64,000 bases of DNA from Scylla paramamosain (lineage: Eukaryota > Arthropoda > Malacostraca > Decapoda > Portunidae): positions 8,605,104 through 8,669,103 of the forward strand of contig NC_087190.1 in the NCBI RefSeq assembly GCF_035594125.1, in the 5' to 3' direction. Under the pieces are notes generated by a model. It searched no databases. It was given only the letters and a program-made list of their open reading frames with translations, and had not been told where the DNA came from. Each line of letters starts with the position of its first letter. Position 1 is the first letter of the stretch. The translations under genes were made by a program, and so were the position numbers. Of this stretch, positions 11,889-27,900 are shown one piece after another.

Positions 11889-12904
11889 CCAACATTCTCT
11901 TATGCTATTATGTTATCATTTAGGTGTAATGTTCACACTGTTACCTGTTAATTTTGTTACTTAAACTACGACTACATGTACGAGTAAACTCCCGTACTTA
12001 GGGTTAATCGGTGGAACTTACTTGCTCAGTTGTACAGGTATTCCTTTAACAGTCAAATTAAGTTGTGCTGGACAATGTGTGTTCTTAGATGAAGTTTTCT
12101 GATTGGCTGTCACTGAACGTGGCAATGTCTTGTGCTGGCATCGATAGAAGATTTTGAAAAGGTTCGCCTTACCACTTGTAGGCTTTGTTGCTTCTACCCG
12201 GAGAGTAACCTTACTAATCTTTTGGTATTATTTGATCCAAGTTCTAGCATTTTCTTCAGTGTCAATGGCTATTCTGAACTCTGTTTCATATCCTTTGTCC
12301 ACGATTTGATGCTTGCAAATATGATAATCATAACCAGTTGGTAAGGAATCCTGCAACAAGCATGTAGGGTGCAATAATAGGTAGCAATTACTTGCTGGAT
12401 TCTAATATTCTGAACCAAAATTTCAGAAATCAGAAGCATCTGATAGAACTGATAATCAACAGAGCATATAAACATTACTCTTCTTAGTTATGTATTAAGC
12501 AACTGCAGAAAACTTACATATAGGTCTGGGTAATTCTTGATGGAAATATCTTCATTTTTCCCCCTTGAACTGTCGAAATCACACAGATTTATAGACGCAT
12601 CCATAATTGATGACTTAGAAGGATGCATGTCAAGTTTCGATGACGAGTGTACCGTCTGTGCGTACCGTCCTCGTTAGCAGATGGTACAGTCTACTCGGGG
12701 AGAGACAAATCCAGAGGTTGAACTGTCGCTATAATAAATAACATATTTCCATTTAATGTAATTCATGTAAAGGTGTTATGAAGGTAAGGCAGTTAAGATG
12801 TAAAACTTGAATACGTATTTTAGCCTTTGTGTAAGTAACAAAATTAACAGGTAACAGTGTGAACATTACACCTAAATGATAACATAATAGCATAAGAGAA
12901 TGTT

Positions 12905-12906
<2 letters not shown>
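11889..12906. repeat. Perfect 75-bp inverted repeat pair bracketing MULE exons 1-2
   Basis: The arms are 11889-11963 and 12832-12906. One begins CCAACATTCTCTTATGC and the other is its exact reverse complement over 75 bases. The arms enclose 868 bp that contain exons 1 and 2 of the MULE-like gene. The outer end of the right arm abuts the hairpin arm at 12905. This could be the TIRs of a small element, a fold-back, or a copied terminus of the MULE itself. Confidence 0.9.
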
Positions 12907-13156
<250 letters not shown>

Positions 13157-14140
13157 CACGCCTGAAATTCATGTCAATGTGGCAAAAAGGATCATATTCC
13201 TCAAGCCCCTCGTCACCTCCATGGTCACATTCCTACTTTTCGGAATCCCACCAAGTGCTCCTATAGCACTCATACATTTCAAAGCTCTAGTCCTTATTTC
13301 ACCACCTTTCTCTCTATGCTTACCTAATGCTGTCCCAAGATACTTGAACTCGTTATACCAACTTCCATTTTCTCTTCACCCATCACTATATCTCACAACT
13401 CTGTGTCTGACATATTCGCTCTAAGAGCATGGCGTTCATACCTCCACAACCTCGATCCCTCTCCTCTGAAACACCATCAGCTTACTTTTCACTCAGTTTC
13501 CTTCTTACTCGTAGACACCCAATAGATAGACTATTCCATAAAGCTTCCCTATCTAACATATCATGTGCCTCCTTCAGATCCATGAAGACTGATTATAATT
13601 TTTTACCCTCTCCTAGATACTCCTCCACGATCATCTTAATTGCAAGTATCTCATCCACGCAACCCTTCCTTTTTTTCTGAAACCGCCTTCCTGCTTACTC
13701 ACCTCTGTTATTCCCAATAGCTACCATTTCAGTCTGTGTTCTCCAAGAAACTTTTTCATTATAATCCATTATAAGCTACTGCACTTACTCATACTACCTG
13801 TACTTTTGTAGAGAAGCACAATTATTGCCTTCCTCCACTCCTATGAAACTTCTTTCTGCCACCAGACAAGTTTACACATCAGGAACATCCACTCTACCAC
13901 TATGTTTCCTCTATACAGTACTTAAATATTTCTGGAGTTGTTCCATCAGTACCTACAGTTTTACAACATCATAACCTAGATATTTTCTCTACTTTTGCTC
14001 TCTCAATCTCTTTCTCCACACAAGCTCACTTTTTATACCTGCTCCCATACCCATACTTGATACAGTACTTAGCTTCCTCAGTGGTGTTCGGACTCGCATT
14101 CCTTAAAAATTTTAGATGTTTCTTCCATACTCCAGTGTCC
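13157..14140 (-). pseudogene. Worn reverse-transcriptase remnant of another LINE
   Basis: The minus strand shows scattered pieces in several frames with many stops: EALWNSLSIGCLRVRRKLSEK (about 13555-13495), then a C-terminal region [19 protein letters not shown] (about 13235-13180). The pattern resembles the C-terminal half of a decapod LINE family in which the RT palm is followed by a conserved VKRGLRNS...LPTLTY segment. Too decayed to classify further. Confidence 0.5.
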
Positions 14141-14180
14141 AGCCACTTCTAGTTCACCATCTACAAGCCTACCATGTTAT

Positions 14181-14183
<3 letters not shown>

Positions 14184-14256
<73 letters not shown>
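14184..14256. repeat. (CT)n microsatellite
   Basis: About 73 bp of CT at the left edge of the satellite array; the first satellite monomer starts directly after it. Confidence 0.97.
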
Positions 14257-14257
<1 letters not shown>

Positions 14258-14261
14258 AACG

Positions 14262-14928
14262 AAGTGACATTACCAGAAAAGTGTCTTTTCAGTGTTTTGA
14301 ACCTGTCATATACAAAAACGCCAAAATGCATGCAATTAACCCTATATAAGAAACAAACCGATATGATAAGAAACGTATATTAAACCAGGTACCTTATATA
14401 ATGAAATAAAGCAATATTATCAGACACTTTTATTATCAGTGTTTTTTTTTAGATTCTTACATACAAAAGTCGTAAAACCCGTGAATCGCACTCCATATGG
14501 AAATACAGAACATTACCATCAATGTGTGTTTTGAGTGTTTTTCATAATGTTTCGTACCAATACACGAAAATGCATGCAAAACACTTTACATGGGGAAACG
14601 AAACGACATTTCTAGATAGGTGCCTTTTCAGTGTTTTTCAGCTTTTTAGGCACAAAAACGCATGGGAAGCACAGTTTATTGGAATACAAAACAACATTAC
14701 TAATAACGTGTTTTTTTTAGTGTTTTTGAGCTTCTTAAGTAACAAAACGCTAAAATGCATGCAAATGTCCGCATATAGGGAAACGAAAGGATATTATCAG
14801 AAACGTGCATAATTAATGTTTTTCAGCTTATTAGGTACACTATAGAGACACAGAATGACATTACCAAAAACGTGCATTTTGAGTGTTTTTCTCATTGTTA
14901 GGTACCAAAACACCAAAATGCATGCATA
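14262..14928 (+). repeat. Satellite array block I (about 95-bp monomers, forward)
   Basis: About seven diverged monomers with the recurrent core KK-AGGTACCAAAACGC, then AAATGCATGC, CCCTATATGGGGAAACGA, ACATTACC, AAACGTGT and GAGTGTTTTTGAGC. It is cut at 14928 by the Gypsy element and resumes at about 18025. Confidence 0.9.
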
Positions 14929-15413
14929 TGTAGCGAAGGTGAGGTGCTACTTGGCCGCCCGGAAGTTGCTCAAGCGAGAAGTGTAGGCTCCCAACTATGA
15001 CTCTTGGTCCTAGCAGTGTTTAGTCCTTGAAGGGTAACAATTTCCAGTGTCATAACAGTGTAGCACTGGCAAAGGAAACTTAGCCTGGGTATTCTCTGTC
15101 TATTCAGTAAAAACATGAACAATATATGCAAAATTACATTACATAATAAATAAAATACACAAAACTATAGAAAAAGAGAGTGTATGTGTGTGTGTATGTC
15201 TGTGTGAAGAAAGGAGTAATATGATGTATTGAGAAGATGTGTAACACATGTGTCAAAGAGCGTGCACAGAATGTGTACAAGTAAGAGATATGTATAAAGT
15301 GAGGATAGAAGAGATGAAAGACAAAAGTCTGTGCAGTAGAGAGAGTGAAAACGGAAGGGTGAAAATACAACAGAGAACGGAGTGCTAGGAGCGGTGACTT
15401 GTGTCCCGCTACA
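14929..15413 (-). repeat. 3' LTR of the Gypsy element
   Basis: 485 bp bounded by the perfect short inverted ends TGTAGCG (14929-14935) and CGCTACA (15407-15413), next to the polypurine tract. It contains a GT-rich patch (15181-15210). Confidence 0.85.
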
Positions 15414-18025
15414 GTATTCCCCCCCTAGTGACGAGGGAGGAGGAACGTAACCGTCTTCTGGTGCCGAGTGGTGTTGGTGGCGACGTTCTGGCCGATGGTG
15501 GTGATGACGGCCGGGTCACTGTGAAGGAGGTAGGCAGGCTTGACTCGGTCGATGGAGATGGTGTCAGCCTTACCATGCTTGTCCACAGTGACCGTCTTTC
15601 TCCTCCTGCTCAGGACTTTGAAGGGGCCTTGGTAGGGCTGCTGTAGGGGCTTCTTCACAGCGTCAACCCTGACGAACACGTGCGTGCAAGTGTCCAGATC
15701 CTGGCTGACAAAAGTCTTGGAGGGAGACGTGCGAGGCTGGACAGGCTGCAGACGCTGCATGAAGTCAGAGAGGTTGGCAGCAAAGTCCTGAACGCTGCAA
15801 GGAGTAGAGCGAGGTGCAGGAGTTAGGAGTTCGCCAGGTAACCTGAGCTTCGTACCATAAACGAGTTCGGTGGAGGAGTGGTGTAGGTCTTCCTTTAGTG
15901 ATGTCCGTATGCCAAGGAGGACGAGAGGAAGTGCCTGGAACCAGTCTGCACGTGTGGCAGAGGCAGCTAAGGAAGACTTCAGCTGACGGTGGAATCTCTC
16001 AACGGTGCCGTTTGCCTGCGGGTGGTAACTGGCTGTCCTGAAGCGTTGGATGCCTAGTAGTGACATCACCTTGTACCACATACTGGACTCGAACTGGCTG
16101 CCACGGTCAGAAGTGAGGCTGAGAGGGACACCGAACCTGGAGATCCAAGTAGTGATGAAGGCACGTGCGACGGAGTCCGTTGTGATGTCAGCCAAAGGTG
16201 CAGCTTCCGGCCAGCGTGTGAAGCGGTCGACGCAGGTGAGAAGGTACCGGTAACCGTCAGAGTAGGGTAGTGGTCCAACGAGGTCGACATGCACGTGGTC
16301 GAACCGTGAAGAGACTGGAGTGAAGGCGGCCGCAGGAGAGCGTGTGTGTCGCCACACCTTGGAGGCTTGGCACTTGACACATGTGCGGGTCCACAGCCTG
16401 ACGTCTTTGTTGATGCCAGACCAGATGAAGCGTGAGGTCATCATCTGCTGAGATGCTCGGATGCCAGGGTGGGAGAGGTCGTGCAGCTGACGAAAAACAC
16501 GATACCGGTGGGTCTTCGGCAGGTAGGGCCGACAGGAATCGGTGGAAGTGTCAGCGTAAACGTGCACTGTGGTTCCTGGGAGTTGTATCTTCTTCATCTG
16601 TAGTGCGGGGTTGTCTTGGAGTTGCCGCAGCTCTTCATCGTTGGCCTGGTCAGCAGCGATGGCAGTGTAGTCGATGGGAGAAGATGACACAGAAGAGATG
16701 TTGCGCGAGAGAGCATCAGCTGGGGCGTTGTGTTCACCTTTGACGTAGCGCAAATCCGTGGTGAACTGCGAGATGAAGTCGATGTGACGCAGTTGTCGCG
16801 GTGAACAGGAGGTCTTGATGTGCAGGGACTTCGAAGTGAGTGGCTTGTGGTCGGTGTATACATGGAAGTTGCGACCTTCCACGAAGTACCGGAAACGCTT
16901 GATGGCCTTGTAGACGGCGAGAAGTTCCCTGTCGTAAGTACTGTACTTGGATTCCGCCTTGTTAAATTTCTTTGAGAAGAAAGAGAGCGGTTTCCAACCT
17001 CCGTCGACATACTGCTGTAGAACTGCTCCGATGCCGATGTCAGAAGCGTCTGTGGCGATAGAGATGATGCCATCTGGGGCAGAGAAGCTGAGAGGTGAGA
17101 CGGAGCTGAGAGCTTGTTTTGCTGCTGTGAAAGCTTCCTCAGTGGCTGGAGTCCAGACTAAGGAGATGGACTGTCCTTTCTTGCAAGGCTTGATCATCGC
17201 GTAGAGCGGCTGAAGAAGTAGTGAGCAGCTGGGGATGAAGCGGTTGTAGTAGTTCAGCATCCCCAGGAATTGCTTGAGTTGGCGCTGTGTTGTAGGCTTG
17301 GGGAAGTTCTGGATGGACTCGCACTTTTCTTGCAGTGGAGTGATGCCTTCCAAGGAGACAGTGTGGCCAAGGAAGGTGATGGAGGGGACCCCAAACACAG
17401 ACTTGTCGACGTAGTCGTAGTCTTGCAAACGGGTGAGTACTTGCTGGAGGTGCTGTTGGTGCGTCTCTGCGTCAGGACTGGCGATGAGGAGGTCGTCGAT
17501 GTACGCGAAGCAGAAGGGGAGACCTCGAAGGACTTCGTCAATGAAGCGTTGGAAGGTTTGAGCGGCATTCCTCAAACCAAAGGGCATCTTGACGTACTCG
17601 AACAATCCGAAGGGTGTGATGAGAGCAGTCTTCGGAATGTCCGCTGGATGGACGGGGATGTGGTGAAAAGCTTTCACAAGGTCGATCCTCGAGAAGTAGG
17701 TGCATCCGGAGAGCTGAGAAGAGAACTCCTGGATGTTAGGCACTGGGTACCTGTCCTCGACGGTGCGCGAGTTGAGAGCGCGGTAGTCTCCACATAGTCG
17801 TAGTTCGCCATTTTTCTTAGGCACGATGTGGAGAGCGGAAGACCAGTTGCTGGAGCTGGGCCGTATGATGCCTTGCTGAATGAGGGACTCGAACTCTGCC
17901 TTGGCTTGTCTGGCGCGCTCTGGAGCTAGGCGGCGGGCCTTGGCGTGGGTAGGAGGTCCCTTGGTCTCGATGTGGTGCGAGACGTGGTGTGTGACCGGCT
18001 TGCTGGCTGAGTACGCTGAGCTACA
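14929..18025 (-). mobile_element. Ty3/Gypsy LTR retrotransposon, 5'-truncated (pol and 3' LTR only)
   Basis: On the minus strand this reads pol, a polypurine tract (GGGGGGGAATAC, 15425-15414), then an LTR. No gag, protease, primer-binding site or 5' LTR is present. The satellite resumes right at the start of the RT domain at about 18025. The left edge is the LTR terminus TGTAGCG at 14929, directly against satellite. No clean target duplication is seen, as expected if the 5' half was lost by recombination or deletion and not by normal integration. RT and integrase style recalls the CsRn1 group (from memory). Confidence 0.85.

Positions 18026-18028
<3 letters not shown>
15425..18028 (-). CDS. 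Gypsy pol polyprotein: RT, RNase H, integrase
   Basis: An uninterrupted frame of 867 codons. Reverse transcriptase is at about residues 30-240: CGDYRALNSRTV, FSRIDLVKAFHHIPV (first catalytic Asp), MPFGLRNAAQTF, AYIDDLLIASP (YIDD box). RNase H is at about 330-440 (ATDASDIGIGAVL, YDRELLAVYKAIKRF, VYTDHKPL). The integrase zinc finger is HDLSHPGIR...CVKC, and the integrase core shows the DDE residues in VDLVGPLPY, TSDRGSQF and NGTVERFHR. The frame lacks stops, so the copy is young, but the methionine at 18028 is only where the truncation falls and not a native start. Without gag, protease and a 5' LTR it cannot be autonomous. It would copy RNA into DNA and integrate it if supplied in trans. Confidence 0.9.
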
Positions 18029-23640
<5,612 letters not shown>

Positions 23641-23812
23641 CTTGCATACATTTTGACATTTTTCTACGAAACAAGCTCAAAACACCTAAAATCTACGTTT
23701 TTAGTCAAATGTTCCTCCATAACTTTTTTTTTTCCATGCATTTCATCGTTTCGGTACGTAAGTAGCTCAAAGGCACAAAAAAACAGACGTCTTTGGTAAT
23801 GTTCTTTGGTTT

Positions 23813-24966
23813 ACATAAGAACATAAGAAATAAGGGAAGCTGCAAGAAGCGACCAGGCTTACACGTGGCAGTCCCTGTATGAAACACACCTACCTATTTC
23901 CATCTGTTATCCCCATCCATAAACTTGTCTAATCTTCTCTTAAAGCTCTCTAGTGTCCTAGCACTAACTACATGATTACTGAGTCCGTTCCACTCATCTA
24001 CCACTCTATTTGAGAACCAATTTTTTCCTATCTCCTTCCTAAACCAAAATTTTTCAAGCTTGAACCCGTTATTTCTTGTCCTACCCTGGTTGCTGATCCT
24101 AAGAATTTTGCTTACATCTCCCTTGTTATAACCCTTATACCACTTAAAGACTTCTATCAGGTCCCCTCTTAACCTACGTCTCTCTAGAGAATGTAAATTT
24201 AACAGCTTCAACCTCGTCTCGTAAGGAATACTCCTCATCCCCTGTACCCTTTTAGTCATTCTCCTCTGTACTGATTCTAATAGACCTATATCTTTCCTGT
24301 AATGTTGGGACCAGAACTGCACAGCGTAGTCTAGATGAGATCTGACCAGCGCCAAGTATAACTTCAATATTACTTCCGGCCTTCTACTTTTAACACTCCT
24401 AAAAATGAATCCTAGTACCCTATTTGCCTTGTTTCTGGCTTCTATGCATTGTTTCCCTAGACGGAGTTCAGAGCTAACTATAACTCCTAAATCTTTCTCG
24501 TACCCTGTACCTACCAGAGTTTGGCTTTTTAATGTGTACCTATTGTGTGGGTTTCCTCTACCTACGCTAAGCACTTTGCATTTATTAATATTAAATTGTA
24601 TTTGCCATCTATCCGTCCATTCATTCATTCTATCTAAGTCTGCCTGCAAGGCGATGGCATCCGATTCTGACCTAATTAATCTACCTATCTTTGTGTCATC
24701 CGCAAATTTACTAACATCACTACTAATTCCACTATCCAAGTCATTGATATATATTAGAAATAACAATGGCCCTAATACTGATCCCTGTGGCACCCCACTA
24801 ATTACATGACCCCTCTCGGATTTCGAGCCGTTTATTACCACTCTGTCGCCTGTTACCAAGCCATGACCCTATCCAGCCTAACACCTTCCCATCTATCCCG
24901 TGTGCCCTAACCTTTCTCAGGAGCCTTTGATGGGGTACCTTGTCAAATGCTTTACTAAAGTCCAGA
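23813..24966 (-). mobile_element. 5'-truncated CR1/L2-like LINE inserted in satellite
   Basis: 1154 bp flanked by the 5-bp target duplication GGTTT (23808-23812 and 24967-24971). The minus-strand coding starts inside the RT palm: LDFSKAFDKVPHQRLL (24965-24918), then after a frame change [27 protein letters not shown], and the C-terminal FKWYKGYNKGDV and NWFSNRVVDEWNGL, ending about 23894. The tail toward 23813 is TTCTTATGTTCTTATGT, a short-repeat 3' end typical of CR1-like elements. The empty site is preserved in the mirrored arm near 38634, which proves the boundaries and shows the insertion came after the inverted duplication. Confidence 0.92.
23894..24859 (-). pseudogene. LINE reverse-transcriptase C-terminal fragment
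   Basis: 321 codons are open, holding RT motifs [11 protein letters not shown] and the FADD catalytic box at about residue 50-55, then a thumb region (LGVIVSSELRLGKQC) and a conserved C-terminal tail. The upstream part of the palm (SKAFDKVPHQ) is in another frame at 24970-24860. N-terminal endonuclease and most fingers are absent, so it is a dead, 5'-truncated copy. Confidence 0.85.
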
Positions 24967-27900
24967 GGTTTGCTATATAGGGTGCTTTCTATGCTTCTTA
25001 ATATTTTGGTGCATAGCACGCTCATACTCATTCGAAAGAAACGTTTCTGGAAATCTCGTTTTCCTTCTTCATATAGTGTGTTTTGCATGCATTTTGGCGT
25101 TTTAGTATCTAATAATGTGAAATACACTCAGTATACACTTTTTTTTTTATGATGTTCTGTTTGTCAATATTGAGTGGTATTAATGCTTTGTAGAATTTGC
25201 TACCTAAAAAAGCTCAAAAACACTCATAATACACGTCTGTCGTAATATCTTTTTACTTCCCTATGTAGGGTAATTTACATGCATTTTGGCGTTTTCCTAC
25301 ATAAATCTACAAAAGAAAAAAATAAATAAATAAATTCTTGTATTTGGTGATTTTATTTCGTTTGGCAATAAATTATGTTTTCCATGTTTTTTTTAGCATT
25401 TACATACGTAAGTACTTCATAAACACTGAAAAGAGATGTTTTTGGTAATATTTTATTTTCTCATATATCGTGATTTTTATGTTTTTTAATCGTTTTGGTG
25501 GATACCATGCTTATATACACTCAAAATATACGTTTCTGGAAATTTCGCTTCCTTTCCCCATATGGGAATCATTGAGTGCATTTTGGTGGTTTAGTACTTA
25601 ATAATGTGAAATATACTCAAAATACACGTTTTTGTAAAGCTCTCCTTCTTAATATAAAGTGCTATTCATGTTTTTTTTTTTTTTCATGTTTTGTACTTAA
25701 TAAGATCAAAAACACTCATAATACACGTTCCTAATAATGTCCTTTCATTTCCCTATATACTTTCTATGGATTTTTGCGTTTTTTGTACGTAACAAGCAGA
25801 AAAACATTCAAAATATTTGTTTTTAGTTATGTATATTTTTTTTCTCTACAAAGATATATTCTGAACGTACTTTATATCTTTCAATTTTTGGTACGTCAGA
25901 CGCTCAAAAACACTGAAAAGACATGTTTTTCGTAATGTTTTGCTTTCCTACATGGGGAGGTTTCTATGCTTTTTAGCGCTTTGTTACCTAACGATATGAA
26001 ATACACAAATACACGTTTTTTTTTTTTTTGATGTTCTGTTTCTTATATAGAGGGCTATTCATGAGATTTTGCGTTTTAGTACCTAAGAAACTCAAGAACA
26101 CTCATAAAAAAAAACGTTTCTCATAATGTCTTTTCGTTTCAGCATATGGGTTGCTTTGCATGAGTTTTAGCGTTTTGGGACGTAAAAAGTAAAAAAGAAA
26201 AAAAAATACTTGAAAGACACGTGTTTCGTGATGTTGCTTTGTATTACCAAATGAGGTGATTTCCATGCATTTTAGCGTTCCGGTGCGTAACGTATTTAAA
26301 AACTGTAAAAATACACATTTCTGCTAGTGTCATATCATTTACCCACAAAGGGCGCTTTTCTTGCATTTTGGCATTTTAATACCTAATAATGTGAAAAAAA
26401 CACTAAAAATGCAAGTGTTTGGTAGTGATCTCCTCTCGATATAGAGTACTATTTATGCGTTTTAGCATTTTGGTACAAAAGAAGCTCAAAAACTGTCATA
26501 AAATAAGTTTCTCACAATGTCTTTGTTTCTTTATATAAATAACTTTACATGCATTTTGGCTTTTTTTTTCTACGTAACAAGCTCAAAAACAGTCAGTAAT
26601 AAACAACAATAACAGTCGTAATAAAGGGTGTTTACCATGATTAGTGGTTTGGTGCGTATCTCAAAAACACTCAAAAAAAAAAATTTTTGGTAACGTTTCA
26701 TTTTTTCCGTATAGTGTGCTTTCCGTGTGTGTTTTTTTCTTTTTTTTTCTAGCGTTTTGGATCCTAACATGCACAAAAAAAAAAAAAATCAAAAGATGTT
26801 TTTTTTTTTTCCAAATATCAGGGGCTTGGTATGTATTTTAGTTCCTAACAATATGGAAACACTCCAATAACACGTTTCTGTTGATTTTCTTTTTCTCCAT
26901 AAAGAGTGGTATTAACTGATTTTCGCCTTTTAGAACCTAAGAAGCTCAAAAATATTCATAGTTCACGTTCTTCGTAATGCCCTTTCCTTTCCTCATACAT
27001 GGTATTTTGTATACATTCTACGTATTTTTTGTCTACGTTACCAGCTGAAAAAACACATTTTGGTAGCGAACAATGTGAAATACACTCAAAATACATGTTT
27101 TTGGTAATTTTGTTCTCCTTTTCCATATTAATATATGGAAAAGGACAACAAAATTACACGTTTTCACCTTTTGGCACCTAAGAAGCTCATAAACATGCAT
27201 ATACTTTATCCCTATTTCCTTATTTTTCTACGTAACCCATTGAAAAGCTTGTTTTTAGTAATGTTATTATGCTTTTCCATAGAGGATGTTTTGCATATAT
27301 TTCAGTGTTTTGGTAGGTAAGAAGCACAAAAACACTCAAATGACACGTTTTTCATGTTTTTTTTTTTTTTTTAATATAGAGTAATTTTTATGCTTTTTTT
27401 TTTTTTAACGTTTTTGGTGCCTTAAACGCTCATAAGCACTCAAAATACTTAATTCTGCAAATCTCGATTCCTTTCCCATATTGTGTGCTTTACATGCATT
27501 TTGGCGTTTTGTTAACTAACAATGTGAAATACACAAAAATACACGTTTTTTGGTAAAAGCATCAATAGCACTCTATATAGAGATATAGAGTGCTATTCAA
27601 GCTTTTTCGCGTTTGGTGCCGAAAAAGCTCAAAAACACTCGCAATGCATGTTTCTCGTAATATTTTTTCGTTTCCCCATATGAGGTACTCTTTATGCACT
27701 TTTGCGTTTTTTCTGTGTAACAAGCTCAAAAACTCTCAAAACACTTGTTTTTGTTAATGTTTTGTTTCTTCATTGAGTGCGTGTTCATGCTTTTCAGCGT
27801 TTTGGTACGTAAGAAGCTGAAAAACACTCAAAAGACACCTTTTAGATAATATTATTTTTAATAACCATATAGAGTGCTTTCAATGCTTTTTAAAGTTTAG

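Larger units (their letters stand above)
6171..12628 (-). pseudogene. MULE-like transposase gene, four exons, interrupted by other elements
   Basis: The exon model, with consistent phases, is as follows. Exon 1 is 12628-12518 (ATG, 37 codons, donor GTAAGT). Exon 2 is 12350-12022 (acceptor TTGTTGCAG, donor GTAAGT). Exon 3 is 11134-10861 (acceptor CCGTTCTAG, donor GTAAGA). Exon 4 starts at 10685 after a 175-bp intron ending TTCTAG. Exon 2 carries a region ending IFYRCQH, typical of the N-terminal part of animal MULE proteins. Exon 4 holds the transposase core and SWIM finger. The gene is broken by an in-frame TAA at 12230-12228, an extra base near 10900-10905, a likely frame change near 9480, and a LINE at 6224-9323. 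Past that LINE the coding sequence resumes, reads NSSSSSGNGSDVEQ and stops at 6171. Intron 2 holds a SINE, a LINE fragment and one arm of an inverted repeat. Confidence 0.75.

Noticed and set aside
15181..15215. GT-rich patch as a separate microsatellite feature
   Set aside because: Short and part of the Gypsy LTR.
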